A stretch of DNA of 64,000 nucleotides from Candidatus Mediterraneibacter vanvlietii (GTDB taxonomy: Bacteria; Bacillota; Clostridia; Lachnospirales; Lachnospiraceae): contig DXGZ01000072.1 of NCBI GenBank assembly GCA_019113645.1, forward strand, positions 1-64,000, written 5' to 3'. Of this stretch, positions 42,463-51,043 are shown in pieces. Below the pieces are notes generated by a model, which did not search any database, was not told where the DNA came from, and worked only from the letters and a program-made list of their open reading frames with translations. The stretch's first letter is position 1, and each line of letters opens with the position of its first letter. The position numbers and the translations under genes are program-made.

Positions 42463-44719
42463 ATACGCGGCAGTGCACTGGAAGTCGCTGTTTGCCATCA
42501 TAGTAATCCTGTTTGTGCAGGCATACTGTGATTTGTCGCTTCCGGCATATACGTCGGACATCGTCAATGTCGGTATTCAGCAGGGCGGTATTGAAGACCA
42601 GGTTCCGGAGGCGATCTCTTCTGAAGAGATGGACAGACTGCTTTTGTTCGTTCCGGAGGAAGATCAGCAGACGATTCTCGATGCCTATGAGGAAGACAGT
42701 GAGACATATGACGTGGAGGCATACGTTTTAAAAGCCTCAGTCTCAGATGAAGAGGTCGGTGAACTCAGCAATCTGCTCTCCGGTCCCATGATGCTGACCG
42801 CAGGTTTTGAGTCAGGAAGCGAAATGACACAGCAGATTGAGGATCAGCTGAAGGCAAACATGCCGGCTCAGCTGGTTACGGAGGACATGGACATTTTCGG
42901 TATCATGGAGATGCTGCCGGCAGAACAGCGGGCAATGATGGTTGAGGAGATGGAGAACCAGCTCGATGAGATGCCGGATACAATTCTGGAGCAGGCGGCA
43001 GTCAGCTATGTGCGCAGCGCCTATGAGAATCTGGGAATGGATATGGATGACATGCAGATTCACTACCTTGTCACAACAGGAGGCAAGATGGTCGGGCTGG
43101 CGTTCCTCGGCATGGCGGCAAGCGTGATGGTCGGATTCCTGGCGTCACGAGTAGGAGCGGCAACCGGACGCGATCTGAGAAATAAAGTTTTCCACAAAGT
43201 TGTGGGATTCTCAAACAACGAGTTCGATCATTTCTCCACAGCTTCGCTGATTACGAGAAGTACAAACGATATTCAGCAGATTCAGCTGATTATTGTAATG
43301 CTGCTCCGAATTGTGCTGTACGCGCCGATTCTTGCGATCGGAGGCGTTGTTCAGGTATTCCAGACAAATGTGTCCATGTCGTGGATCATTGCCCTTGCAG
43401 TGGTGCTGATCGCCATGGTGATTCTGGTGCTTTTCGTAGTGGCTATGCCGAAATTTAAGATACTTCAGACGCTTGTCGACAAAGTCAACCTGGTTACAAG
43501 AGAGATTCTGACAGGGCTTTCGGTTATCCGTGCATTCAGCACGCAGAAATATGAAGAAGAGCGGTTCGACGATGCCAACAGAGCTCTGACAAGAACGAAT
43601 CTCTTCGTAAACCGCGCCATGACATTTATGATGCCGGTTATGATGCTTGTGATGAACGGAATATCGGTTCTGATCATGTGGACCGGCGCCCACGGAATCG
43701 ACAACGGCCAGATGCAGGTTGGAGATATGATGGCGTTCATTCAGTACACCATGCAGATTATCATGGGATTCCTGATGCTATGTATGCTCTCCATTATGCT
43801 TCCAAGAGCAGCTGTTGCGGCCGACCGTGTCCAGGAAGTGCTTGACAGTCAGACCGTGATCCATGATCCGGAGAAGCCGGAAACATTTAAAAAAGAAGAC
43901 AAAGGTCTTCTGCGTTTCGAACATGTTTCCTTCCGGTATCCGGGAGCGGATGAGAATGTGCTTCACGATATTACATTTACTGCGAAACCGGGCGAGACGA
44001 CGGCGATCATCGGCAGTACCGGAAGCGGAAAATCAACGCTTGTCAATCTGATTCCGCGTTTTTACGACGTGACAGAGGGATCCATCACGCTGGACGGCGT
44101 TGACGTCCGCAATGTAAATCAGCATGAACTCCGGGACAAACTCGGATATGTGCCGCAGAAAGGAATCCTTTTTTCCGGAGATATTGCATCCAACATTATG
44201 TTCGGCAATTCTCGCGGAAGTGAAGCGGAGATGGTGGAAGCCGCGGAAATCGCCCAGGCGACAGAATTTATTGACAACAAGCCGGACGGTTATCACAGCC
44301 CGATCTCACAGGGAGGAACGAACGTGTCCGGAGGTCAGAAGCAGAGACTGTCCATTGCAAGAGCCGTGGCAAAACATCCGGAAGTGTTTATTTTTGATGA
44401 CAGCTTTTCAGCGCTCGATTTTAAGACAGATGTGACACTTCGGAAGGCTCTGAGGAAAAAGACAAAAGACAGTACAGTTCTCATTGTCGCCCAGCGTATC
44501 AGTACGATTATGAACGCAGAGCAGATCATTGTGCTGGATGAAGGGCATATTGCGGGAATCGGAACGCACAGCGAGCTTCTGAAGAAATGTGAAGTATACC
44601 AGCAGATAGCCGCGTCCCAGCTCTCTGAGGCGGAGCTGAAGGCAGGCAGGAAAGATGCGGAGGAACAGACTGCTGCGAATCCGTCTGACAGCAGAGAGGA
44701 GGTGCCGAACCATGCCTAG
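42446..44719 (+). CDS. Heterodimeric ABC exporter, subunit 1 (degenerate ATP site)
   Basis: A 757-residue type IV ABC exporter half with a membrane domain (about 10-470) and an ATPase domain (about 500-735). Walker A IGSTGSGKST (near 521-530), signature NVSGGQ and Walker B FIFDDSFSALD are visible. The residue after the Walker B Asp is Asp rather than catalytic Glu, as in TM287, BmrC and LmrC, so one composite site is degenerate. A large acidic, Met-rich extracytoplasmic insertion (about 45-205) lies between the first two membrane helices. The start at 42446 is where homology begins; the open frame reaches 66 nt upstream in marR. Substrate probably drugs or lipids. Confidence 0.92.
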   Translation: MKNLFKYAAVHWKSLFAIIVILFVQAYCDLSLPAYTSDIVNVGIQQGGIEDQVPEAISSEEMDRLLLFVPEEDQQTILDAYEEDSETYDVEAYVLKASVSDEEVGELSNLLSGPMMLTAGFESGSEMTQQIEDQLKANMPAQLVTEDMDIFGIMEMLPAEQRAMMVEEMENQLDEMPDTILEQAAVSYVRSAYENLGMDMDDMQIHYLVTTGGKMVGLAFLGMAASVMVGFLASRVGAATGRDLRNKVFHKVVGFSNNEFDHFSTASLITRSTNDIQQIQLIIVMLLRIVLYAPILAIGGVVQVFQTNVSMSWIIALAVVLIAMVILVLFVVAMPKFKILQTLVDKVNLVTREILTGLSVIRAFSTQKYEEERFDDANRALTRTNLFVNRAMTFMMPVMMLVMNGISVLIMWTGAHGIDNGQMQVGDMMAFIQYTMQIIMGFLMLCMLSIMLPRAAVAADRVQEVLDSQTVIHDPEKPETFKKEDKGLLRFEHVSFRYPGADENVLHDITFTAKPGETTAIIGSTGSGKSTLVNLIPRFYDVTEGSITLDGVDVRNVNQHELRDKLGYVPQKGILFSGDIASNIMFGNSRGSEAEMVEAAEIAQATEFIDNKPDGYHSPISQGGTNVSGGQKQRLSIARAVAKHPEVFIFDDSFSALDFKTDVTLRKALRKKTKDSTVLIVAQRISTIMNAEQIIVLDEGHIAGIGTHSELLKKCEVYQQIAASQLSEAELKAGRKDAEEQTAANPSDSREEVPNHA

Positions 44720-46532
44720 AGGAGCAGGCAGAAATATGGCAGGAGAAAAGGCAAAGGATTTTAAAGGCACGATCAAAAAGCTGATTAAGTATATGAGCGC
44801 ATTTAAGGTACACATGCTGTTTGTGGCAGTGTTCGCCATATGCGGAACCGTGTTTAACATCGTGGGCCCCAAAATTCTCGGAAAAGCGACCACAGAGATC
44901 TTCAACGGTCTGGTGAGCAAGGTTTCCGGAGGAGAAGGGATGGATTTTGCAAAAATCGGCCAGATTCTTCTGATCACCCTCGGACTGTATGTGATCAGCG
45001 CCCTGTGTACGTTTATCCAGGGAATTATCATGACAGGAGTTTCCCAGAAGACGACATACAGATTGAGAAAAGAAATATCCGAGAAGATCAACCGTATGCC
45101 AATGAACTATTTTGACACGAAACCGGTCGGAGAAGTGCTCTCCCGAGTGACGAACGATGTGGATACGCTCGGACAGAGTCTGAACCAGAGTGCAACGCAG
45201 ATGATCACATCAGTGACAACAATCATCGGTGTTCTGATCATGATGCTGTCCATCAGTCCACTGATGACTCTGGTGGCGATCCTGATCCTGCCGATCTCGG
45301 TGATCCTGATCTCATTCGTGATGAAACACTCACAGAGATATTTCCGCGGACAGCAGAGCTATCTGGGAAATGTAAATGGTCAGGTAGAGGAAATCTACAG
45401 CGGACATAACATCATAAAAGCTTTCAATAAAGAAGAGGATGTGATCCGCGAATTTAACGCAACCAATGACAAACTGTATGATTCAGCATGGAAATCCCAG
45501 TTCTTCTCAGGAATGATGATGCCTGTCATGCAGTTCATCGGAAATCTGGGATATGTGGGAGTTGCCATCCTCGGAGGGTTCCTGACAATCAGAAACGCGA
45601 TTGAAGTCGGAGATATTCAGTCTTTTATCCAGTACGTGCGTAATTTCACGCAGCCGATTCAGCAGGTGGCGCAGGTGACCAATATGCTTCAGCTCACCGC
45701 GGCGGCGTCCGAGAGAGTCTTTGAGTTCCTTGATGAAGAGGAAGAAGACCAGACAGTGCCGAACCCGGTATCTGTAGAAGGACTGCAGGGAAATGTAGAA
45801 TTCGAACATGTTCATTTCGGATACAATCCGGATAAGATTATCATCAATGATTTCTCAGCCAGGGTGAAAGAAGGTCAGAAGATTGCGATCGTCGGACCGA
45901 CCGGCGCGGGCAAGACTACGATGATCAAGCTGCTCATGCGGTTCTATGACGTGAACAGCGGTTCCATCAAGGTGGACGGACATGACGTACGGGATTTCAA
46001 CCGAAGCGAACTCCGCGAGATGTTCGGAATGGTGCTCCAGGATACATGGCTGTTCCATGGAAGCATTATGGAAAATATCCGGTACGGCAGGCTGGACGCG
46101 ACAGATGAAGAGGTGATTGAAGCTGCAAAAGCTGCCCATGTACACCGGTTTGTTCAGACCCTGCCGGGAGGATACAATATGGAGCTTAACGAGGAGGCGA
46201 GCAATGTTTCCCAGGGACAGAAACAGCTCCTCACGATCGCAAGGGCGATTCTGGCAGATCCGAAGATCCTGATCCTCGATGAGGCGACCAGTTCCGTCGA
46301 CACCAGGACAGAGGTGCTGATCCAGAAAGCGATGGATAACCTGATGAAGGGAAGAACCAGCTTCATCATCGCTCACCGCCTGTCCACGATCCGTGACGCG
46401 GATTTGATTCTTGTCATGAAAGACGGCGATATCGTGGAGCAGGGGACCCATGAAGCCCTTCTTGCACAAAACGGCTTCTATGCAGAATTATATAACAGTC
46501 AGTTTGAGTCAACAGATCAGACGTGCGCATAA
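44712..46532 (+). CDS. Heterodimeric ABC exporter, subunit 2 (canonical Walker B)
   Basis: A 606-residue partner half with a membrane domain (about 30-325) and an ATPase domain (about 350-590). Walker A VGPTGAGKTT (near 394-403), signature VSQGQ (changed from LSGGQ), Walker B LILDEATSSVD with the catalytic Glu, and switch His in IIAHRLST are visible. It supplies the catalytic Glu and pairs with subunit 1 to form one consensus and one degenerate site. It overlaps subunit 1 by 8 nt. The open frame reaches 57 nt upstream, but the start at 44712 fits the gene border. The operon ends at palindrome C. Confidence 0.92.
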   Translation: MPRGAGRNMAGEKAKDFKGTIKKLIKYMSAFKVHMLFVAVFAICGTVFNIVGPKILGKATTEIFNGLVSKVSGGEGMDFAKIGQILLITLGLYVISALCTFIQGIIMTGVSQKTTYRLRKEISEKINRMPMNYFDTKPVGEVLSRVTNDVDTLGQSLNQSATQMITSVTTIIGVLIMMLSISPLMTLVAILILPISVILISFVMKHSQRYFRGQQSYLGNVNGQVEEIYSGHNIIKAFNKEEDVIREFNATNDKLYDSAWKSQFFSGMMMPVMQFIGNLGYVGVAILGGFLTIRNAIEVGDIQSFIQYVRNFTQPIQQVAQVTNMLQLTAAASERVFEFLDEEEEDQTVPNPVSVEGLQGNVEFEHVHFGYNPDKIIINDFSARVKEGQKIAIVGPTGAGKTTMIKLLMRFYDVNSGSIKVDGHDVRDFNRSELREMFGMVLQDTWLFHGSIMENIRYGRLDATDEEVIEAAKAAHVHRFVQTLPGGYNMELNEEASNVSQGQKQLLTIARAILADPKILILDEATSSVDTRTEVLIQKAMDNLMKGRTSFIIAHRLSTIRDADLILVMKDGDIVEQGTHEALLAQNGFYAELYNSQFESTDQTCA

Positions 46533-46542
46533 GGCAGTGCGT

Positions 46543-46710
46543 TTCCGGGTACGGACTAAATGACAGAACAGGCGGTGAGCAGCTCACTTTGCTCAGACAA
46601 TTTCACCGCCTGTCCTGATGTCCGTACCCGGAATTTTTAGTTTGCTTAGTTCCCTTCGAAGTCACTCCGCCCACATCCATTACCTTCGCAGAAAGGTACT
46701 CGCAATAGAT
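46543..46710. repeat. Palindromic intergenic element, copy C, also a probable terminator
   Basis: Outer stem 46543-46556 pairs perfectly with 46620-46633 (14 bp). Inner stem 46568-46578 pairs perfectly with 46603-46613 (11 bp). The loop 46579-46602 contains CTCACTTTGCTCAGACAAT, as in copy B. The outer stem is followed by TTTTT (46634-46638), so it can end the ABC exporter transcript. The right flank (46639-46710), read on the minus strand, carries a diverged arm with TTCTGCGAAGG and GTGACTTCGAAGGGAACTAA, matching copies A and B. Stem sequences are unrelated to those of copy B. Confidence 0.8.
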
Positions 46711-46719
46711 TCTCATACG

Positions 46720-46748
46720 TTGTTTTTTATCTCTTATATTGGTATAAT
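46720..46748 (+). promoter_or_regulatory. Promoter of the M50-like gene
   Basis: TTGTTT (46720-46725), 17-bp spacer, TATAAT (46743-46748), preceding the ATG by 33 nt. Confidence 0.5.
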
Positions 46749-46781
46749 GGGAACACTGACACAGGAAGGGAACTTAATATT

Positions 46782-47966
46782 ATGACAGACAAGAATAAGA
46801 AACAGAAGAGCAGAGGAAAGCGTGCGGGCAATATTATTTTTCTCCTCTGCTGCATGGCGGTGGGCGCTGTGACAGGATATAATATCGCGAAATATGCAGA
46901 TCTCAATTTAGATGATCTGTCTGCAGGAACGCTGGTTTTCCGTGTTATCTGGGTACTTTTATGTATATATATCGGATTTTTCCTTCAGATCATCATTCAT
47001 GAGACCGGACATATGGTCTGCGGCCTGATGACCGGATATCGTTTTTCCTCTTTTCGGATTGGAAGTTTTATGTGGATGAGACAGGATGGAAAGATCTGTT
47101 TCAAGCGGTATACCCTTGCGGGCACAGGCGGTCAGTGTCTGATGTGTCCTCCGGATTTTAAAGACGGGAAGATCCCATATATACTGTATAATCTCGGCGG
47201 CGCGCTGATGAACGGGATCGCTGCCGCTGCGGCGTTTATCCTGTGGATTTTTGTTGTGGACAACTGGTATGCAGACTGTTTCCTGATCGTCTTTGCTGTG
47301 AGCGGACTGTGGCTTGCCCTGGTCAATGGGATTCCGCTGAAGCTTGATCTTCTGAATAATGACGGCCGCAATATTGTAGATATCGGAAAAAGCAGGGATG
47401 AAATGGAGGCGTTCTGGATGCAGATGAAGGTCGCGGAGCTTCAGACAAAAGGCGTCCGCCTCCGGGATATGCCGTCAGACTGGTTCGAAATGCCGGGGGA
47501 AGAAGCGATGAAACAGAGCATGACTGCTGTGCGGGGCGTATTCCTCGCGAACCGTCTGCTGGATGAGCACGCGTTTGAGGAGACAGCGGAACTGATCGAC
47601 AGGCTGCTGGACATGGATACTGCCATGATCGGCATCTACCGGTCGCTGCTCGCGGCAGACAGAGTCTACTGTGAACTGATCGGTGATCAGAAGGAAGAGG
47701 TGCTGGATATCTGGAAGGACAGACAGCAGATTCAGGTTATGAAACAGATGAAAAATCAGCTCTCAGTGCTCCGGACACAGTACACATATGCTCTTTTGCA
47801 TGACAGAGATGAAAAGAAAGCATCAATCATCAGAAACAAATTCGAAAAGATGATGAAGACATATCCGTACAGCGGCGACGGACAGAGTGAAAAAGAGCTT
47901 CTGGAGATTGCGGCGCAGACCTGGGAGAGGCGGAAAATGAGGATGGAAACAGGCGGCGATGTATGA
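46782..47966 (+). CDS. M50-like zinc metalloprotease, membrane protein
   Basis: 394 residues. Membrane segments lie near 17-32, 52-72, 120-165 and 158-182. The zinc motif HETGH (H73, E74, H77) is in the second helix, followed by GLMTGYRFSSFRIGSF, as in site-2-protease-like M50 proteins. A candidate third ligand is in LLNNDGRNI (Asp near 191-195), matching the family LxPxxDG/N pattern loosely. The C-terminal half (200-394) is soluble and helical, perhaps TPR-like. Substrate unknown; no anti-sigma factor gene is adjacent. Its own promoter precedes it, and it is followed by the moa genes. Confidence 0.8.
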   Translation: MTDKNKKQKSRGKRAGNIIFLLCCMAVGAVTGYNIAKYADLNLDDLSAGTLVFRVIWVLLCIYIGFFLQIIIHETGHMVCGLMTGYRFSSFRIGSFMWMRQDGKICFKRYTLAGTGGQCLMCPPDFKDGKIPYILYNLGGALMNGIAAAAAFILWIFVVDNWYADCFLIVFAVSGLWLALVNGIPLKLDLLNNDGRNIVDIGKSRDEMEAFWMQMKVAELQTKGVRLRDMPSDWFEMPGEEAMKQSMTAVRGVFLANRLLDEHAFEETAELIDRLLDMDTAMIGIYRSLLAADRVYCELIGDQKEEVLDIWKDRQQIQVMKQMKNQLSVLRTQYTYALLHDRDEKKASIIRNKFEKMMKTYPYSGDGQSEKELLEIAAQTWERRKMRMETGGDV

Positions 47967-47997
47967 TAAAATATAAAGATGATGTGAGGACGGAATT

Positions 47998-48540
47998 ATG
48001 GGATTTACACATTTTGACCAGAATGGAAAAGCAGTGATGGTGGATGTAACATCCAAGGATGAGACAGTGCGGGAAGCTACCGCAACCGGGAAGATTATCG
48101 TAAACACAGAAGTGTTTCAGGCGATCAAGGCCGGGACAGTCGGGAAAGGCGATGTACTCGGAGTTGCAGCCACAGCAGGGATTATGGGTGCGAAGCGGAC
48201 GTCGGACCTGATTCCGATGTGCCATATCCTGCCGATTACAAACTGCAGAGTAAATTTTGATATGGTGGCGGAAGAAAATGCAATTTACTGTGACTGCACA
48301 GTTAAGGTGACCGGAAAAACCGGTGTTGAGATGGAAGCGCTCACCGGAGTGAGCACAGCGCTTCTGACAATCTATGATATGTGCAAGGCAATGGATAAAT
48401 CAATGGAAATCAGCGAGATTTATCTTGTGAAAAAAACAGGCGGAAAGAGCGGAAATGTGCACAATGATCTGCACGGCCGCCGGAGCGGATCCGGTGACGG
48501 CTCAGCGGATACACGCAGGAAAGAGATCGATATCCTGTAG
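47998..48540 (+). CDS. moaC: Cyclic pyranopterin monophosphate synthase MoaC
   Basis: A 180-residue enzyme that converts 3',8-cH2GTP to cyclic pyranopterin monophosphate in molybdenum cofactor synthesis. Conserved stretches: [55 protein letters not shown] and [26 protein letters not shown]. The usual length is about 160; the extra C-terminal 20 residues ([20 protein letters not shown]) are hydrophilic and not family-typical. It is first of the moaC-moaB-moaA group, 31 nt after the M50 gene. moaE, moaD and moeA are not in the window. Confidence 0.95.
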   Translation: MGFTHFDQNGKAVMVDVTSKDETVREATATGKIIVNTEVFQAIKAGTVGKGDVLGVAATAGIMGAKRTSDLIPMCHILPITNCRVNFDMVAEENAIYCDCTVKVTGKTGVEMEALTGVSTALLTIYDMCKAMDKSMEISEIYLVKKTGGKSGNVHNDLHGRRSGSGDGSADTRRKEIDIL

Positions 48541-48606
48541 ATGCTCCGAACAGGTATTCCGCGATATCAGAGGGAAATTCATAATTCGGAAACGGAGATG
48601 ACAGCG

Positions 48607-49107
48607 ATGGAAAAGTACAGATGGAAGGCGGCTGTAGTGACATTGAGTGACAAAGGCGCCGCAGGAGAGAGAGAAGATCTGAGCGGCCCTGCAATATGTG
48701 AGATGATTACGGAATCCAGGTATGAAGTTGTGAAAACAGTTCTTCTGCCGGATGAATTTGAGGAAATCAAAAAATGTCTTTGTAAACTGTGCGATGAAGA
48801 AAAAGTAGATATTATCTTCACTACAGGAGGAACCGGGCTTGCTCCGAGAGACTGCACCCCGGAAGCAACGCTTGCAGTTGCTGACCGCAATGTTCCGGGA
48901 ATCGCGGAAGCGATGCGCCTGGCGTCTCTTCGGATAACACCCAGAGCCATGCTCAGCAGAGCCGCGTCTGTGGTTCGCGGCCGAACCCTGATTATCAATC
49001 TGCCCGGCAGCCCCAAAGCTGTCCGGGAGAATCTGGAGGCGGTCCTTCCGACGCTGGATCACGGACTTGCAATCCTTACAGAGCGGGACGGAGAATGCGC
49101 GCGATGA
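48607..49107 (+). CDS. moaB: MogA/MoaB family molybdopterin adenylyltransferase
   Basis: A 166-residue protein of the MoaB/MogA fold that adenylylates molybdopterin before metal insertion. It has AAVVTLSDKGAAGEREDLSGP, IIFTTGGTGLAPRDCTPEATLAV and NLPGSPKAVRENLEAVLP. The start at 48607 is chosen from the family N-terminus and GGAG at 48594-48597; the open frame begins at 48541, and its first residues are unrelated. It overlaps moaA as ATGA. MoaB versus MogA cannot be separated by eye. Confidence 0.92.
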   Translation: MEKYRWKAAVVTLSDKGAAGEREDLSGPAICEMITESRYEVVKTVLLPDEFEEIKKCLCKLCDEEKVDIIFTTGGTGLAPRDCTPEATLAVADRNVPGIAEAMRLASLRITPRAMLSRAASVVRGRTLIINLPGSPKAVRENLEAVLPTLDHGLAILTERDGECAR

Positions 49108-50111
49108 GAGATCAGTACGGGAGAACGATAGAGTACATGCGTGTCTCAGTCACAGACCGATGCAATCTGCGCTGTATTTACTGCATGCCGGAGACCGGCG
49201 TGCACTGTGTACCGCACAGCGAGATCCTGACTTTTGATGAGATCGCCAGAGTGTGCGGGATCGGTTCCGGGCTGGGGATACGGAAGATCAAGCTGACCGG
49301 AGGAGAGCCGCTGGTCCGCAGAGGACTGCCGGAGCTTGTGAAGATGCTGAAAGACCTGCCGGGAATCGAGCAGGTCACACTGACTTCGAACGGAATACTG
49401 CTGAAAGAACAGCTTGGAAATCTGGTCGCAGCGGGACTGGATGCAGTGAACATCAGCATCGATACTCTGGATCAGGAAGAGTATCGCAGGATCACGCGGA
49501 TCGGAGATATTGCAGATGCAGCGGCAGGGCTTGAGGCTGCTGTGGCATGCGGAAAGCTCCGCGTAAAAATAAACTGCGTTCCGCTTAGAGACGTCAGTCC
49601 TGATACGTATATAAAGCTTGCTCTGCTGGCAAGAGATAAAAATGTGGATGTGCGTTTTATAGAAATGATGCCGATCGGATTTGGCAAAGAGTTTGCCGGA
49701 AGAAGCGGCGGGGAGATTGTCGGAGTGCTGCGGGAACAGTACGGCGAACCGGAAATCTATAACAAAAAGATCGGAAACGGTCCGGCGGAGTACTTTTCTT
49801 TTCCGGGCTTCAAAGGAAAAATCGGTCTGATCAGTGCCGTATCCCATCAGTTCTGCAGTACATGCAACAGAGTCAGGCTGACTTCGGAAGGCGCGCTGAA
49901 ACTGTGCCTTCAGTATAATACAGCAGTGGATCTGAGGAGCCTGCTGAGAAGCGGCGCGGATGACGATCTGATCAGAGAGACGATGAGGCGTGCCATATAT
50001 GAGAAGCCGGCATGCCATCATTTTGACAATGCAGTTCCCGGGCAGAGTGATGACGCGTCTGAATGGCAGGAGAAAATAGAGACCAGGGAAATGTCACAGA
50101 TCGGAGGATGA
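49104..50111 (+). CDS. moaA: GTP 3',8-cyclase MoaA
   Basis: A 335-residue radical SAM enzyme for the first step of molybdenum cofactor synthesis. The N-terminal cluster is C20, C24 and C27 in CNLRCIYC, followed by LTGGEPLVRRGL. The C-terminal cluster ligands are in CSTCNRVRLTSEGALKLC. MPIGFGKEF is typical. Start 49104 overlaps the moaB stop as ATGA; ATG at 49095 is too close to the SD. The C-terminal GG of many MoaA proteins is present as SQIGG. Confidence 0.95.
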   Translation: MRDQYGRTIEYMRVSVTDRCNLRCIYCMPETGVHCVPHSEILTFDEIARVCGIGSGLGIRKIKLTGGEPLVRRGLPELVKMLKDLPGIEQVTLTSNGILLKEQLGNLVAAGLDAVNISIDTLDQEEYRRITRIGDIADAAAGLEAAVACGKLRVKINCVPLRDVSPDTYIKLALLARDKNVDVRFIEMMPIGFGKEFAGRSGGEIVGVLREQYGEPEIYNKKIGNGPAEYFSFPGFKGKIGLISAVSHQFCSTCNRVRLTSEGALKLCLQYNTAVDLRSLLRSGADDDLIRETMRRAIYEKPACHHFDNAVPGQSDDASEWQEKIETREMSQIGG

Positions 50112-50152
50112 CTGAGGAGACGCCGGGAAAAGGAATTGCAGACAGGAGAGAT

Positions 50153-51040
50153 ATGAAAAACAGATTCAGAGTGATTTCTCTTATAATGTGCGCTGCTGTT
50201 CTTCTGGGAGCATGCGAAAGCACAGCTTCTGAGGAGAAGGGCGCATCCGGAGAAAGCAGGATTTACGAGACGGAAGACGGGACTTATTATACGTTTCAGG
50301 ATGTGGAGGGAAACAGCTATGACGCTCCCCTCCTTGATAATGTCCCGAGATGCAGCTACAATTTGGATTATCTGAAAACAGACGAAGAGACTGGTTTTAA
50401 GAGTTATGAGGACGAAGAAAACGGCGTTTCCGCCCGCCTGGGGATCGATGTATCTGAGTTTCAGGGCGAAGAGATCGACTGGGAGCAGGTAAAGGACAGC
50501 GGTATTGAGTTTGTGATTGTGCGTCTCGGCTACCGGGCATACGGAGAGAACGGAGAGCTTGTTCTTGATGCAATGTTTGAGAAGAATATGGAAGGAGCGC
50601 TTGCCGCGGGCCTGCAGGTCGGAGCCTATTTTTTCTCCCAGGCAATCTCCGGGGCAGAGGCAGTAGAAGAAGCGGAATTTGTTCTCAAACATCTGGCCCC
50701 TTATGACATTGACGGTCCGGTCATCTGCGACACGGAGGAGATCAGGTTTGATACGGCGCGAACCGATGAGAACACCCCGCAGGAGTTTACCAATTACTGC
50801 AAAGTGTTCTGTGATACGGTGGAACATGCCGGGTATGATTCCATGATCTACTCGAATATGAAGTGGATGGCGTATTCACTGGATATGGAAGAACTGGCAG
50901 AGTATGATTTCTGGTATGCAGATTATCATGATACCCCGCAGTGCCCTTATGATTATAAAATCTGGCAGTACACAGAGAACGGCACCGTGCCGGGAATTAA
51001 TACAAATGTGGATCTAAATTTATGGTTTCAGGAGGAATAA
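50153..51040 (+). CDS. GH25 family lysozyme-like lipoprotein
   Basis: A 295-residue exported protein. The signal peptide ends in a lipobox LLGAC (Cys near residue 20), so it should be lipid-anchored on the outer face of the membrane. The GH25 domain spans about 95-295, with LGIDVSEFQGEEIDWEQV, FVIVRLGYRAYGENG, VGAYFFSQAIS, VICDTEEI (catalytic acid region) and FWYADYHDTPQCPYDYKIWQYTENG. It should hydrolyse peptidoglycan beta-1,4 bonds. The ATG at 50153 follows CAGGAGAG; the longer frame from 50063 lies in moaA. It sits between moaA and prmA in one transcript. Confidence 0.92.
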   Translation: MKNRFRVISLIMCAAVLLGACESTASEEKGASGESRIYETEDGTYYTFQDVEGNSYDAPLLDNVPRCSYNLDYLKTDEETGFKSYEDEENGVSARLGIDVSEFQGEEIDWEQVKDSGIEFVIVRLGYRAYGENGELVLDAMFEKNMEGALAAGLQVGAYFFSQAISGAEAVEEAEFVLKHLAPYDIDGPVICDTEEIRFDTARTDENTPQEFTNYCKVFCDTVEHAGYDSMIYSNMKWMAYSLDMEELAEYDFWYADYHDTPQCPYDYKIWQYTENGTVPGINTNVDLNLWFQEE

Positions 51041-51043
51041 GAA

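Noticed and set aside
1..46710. Palindromes as a CRISPR array
   Set aside because: They are single dispersed copies tens of kilobases apart, with no spacer periodicity and no cas genes.
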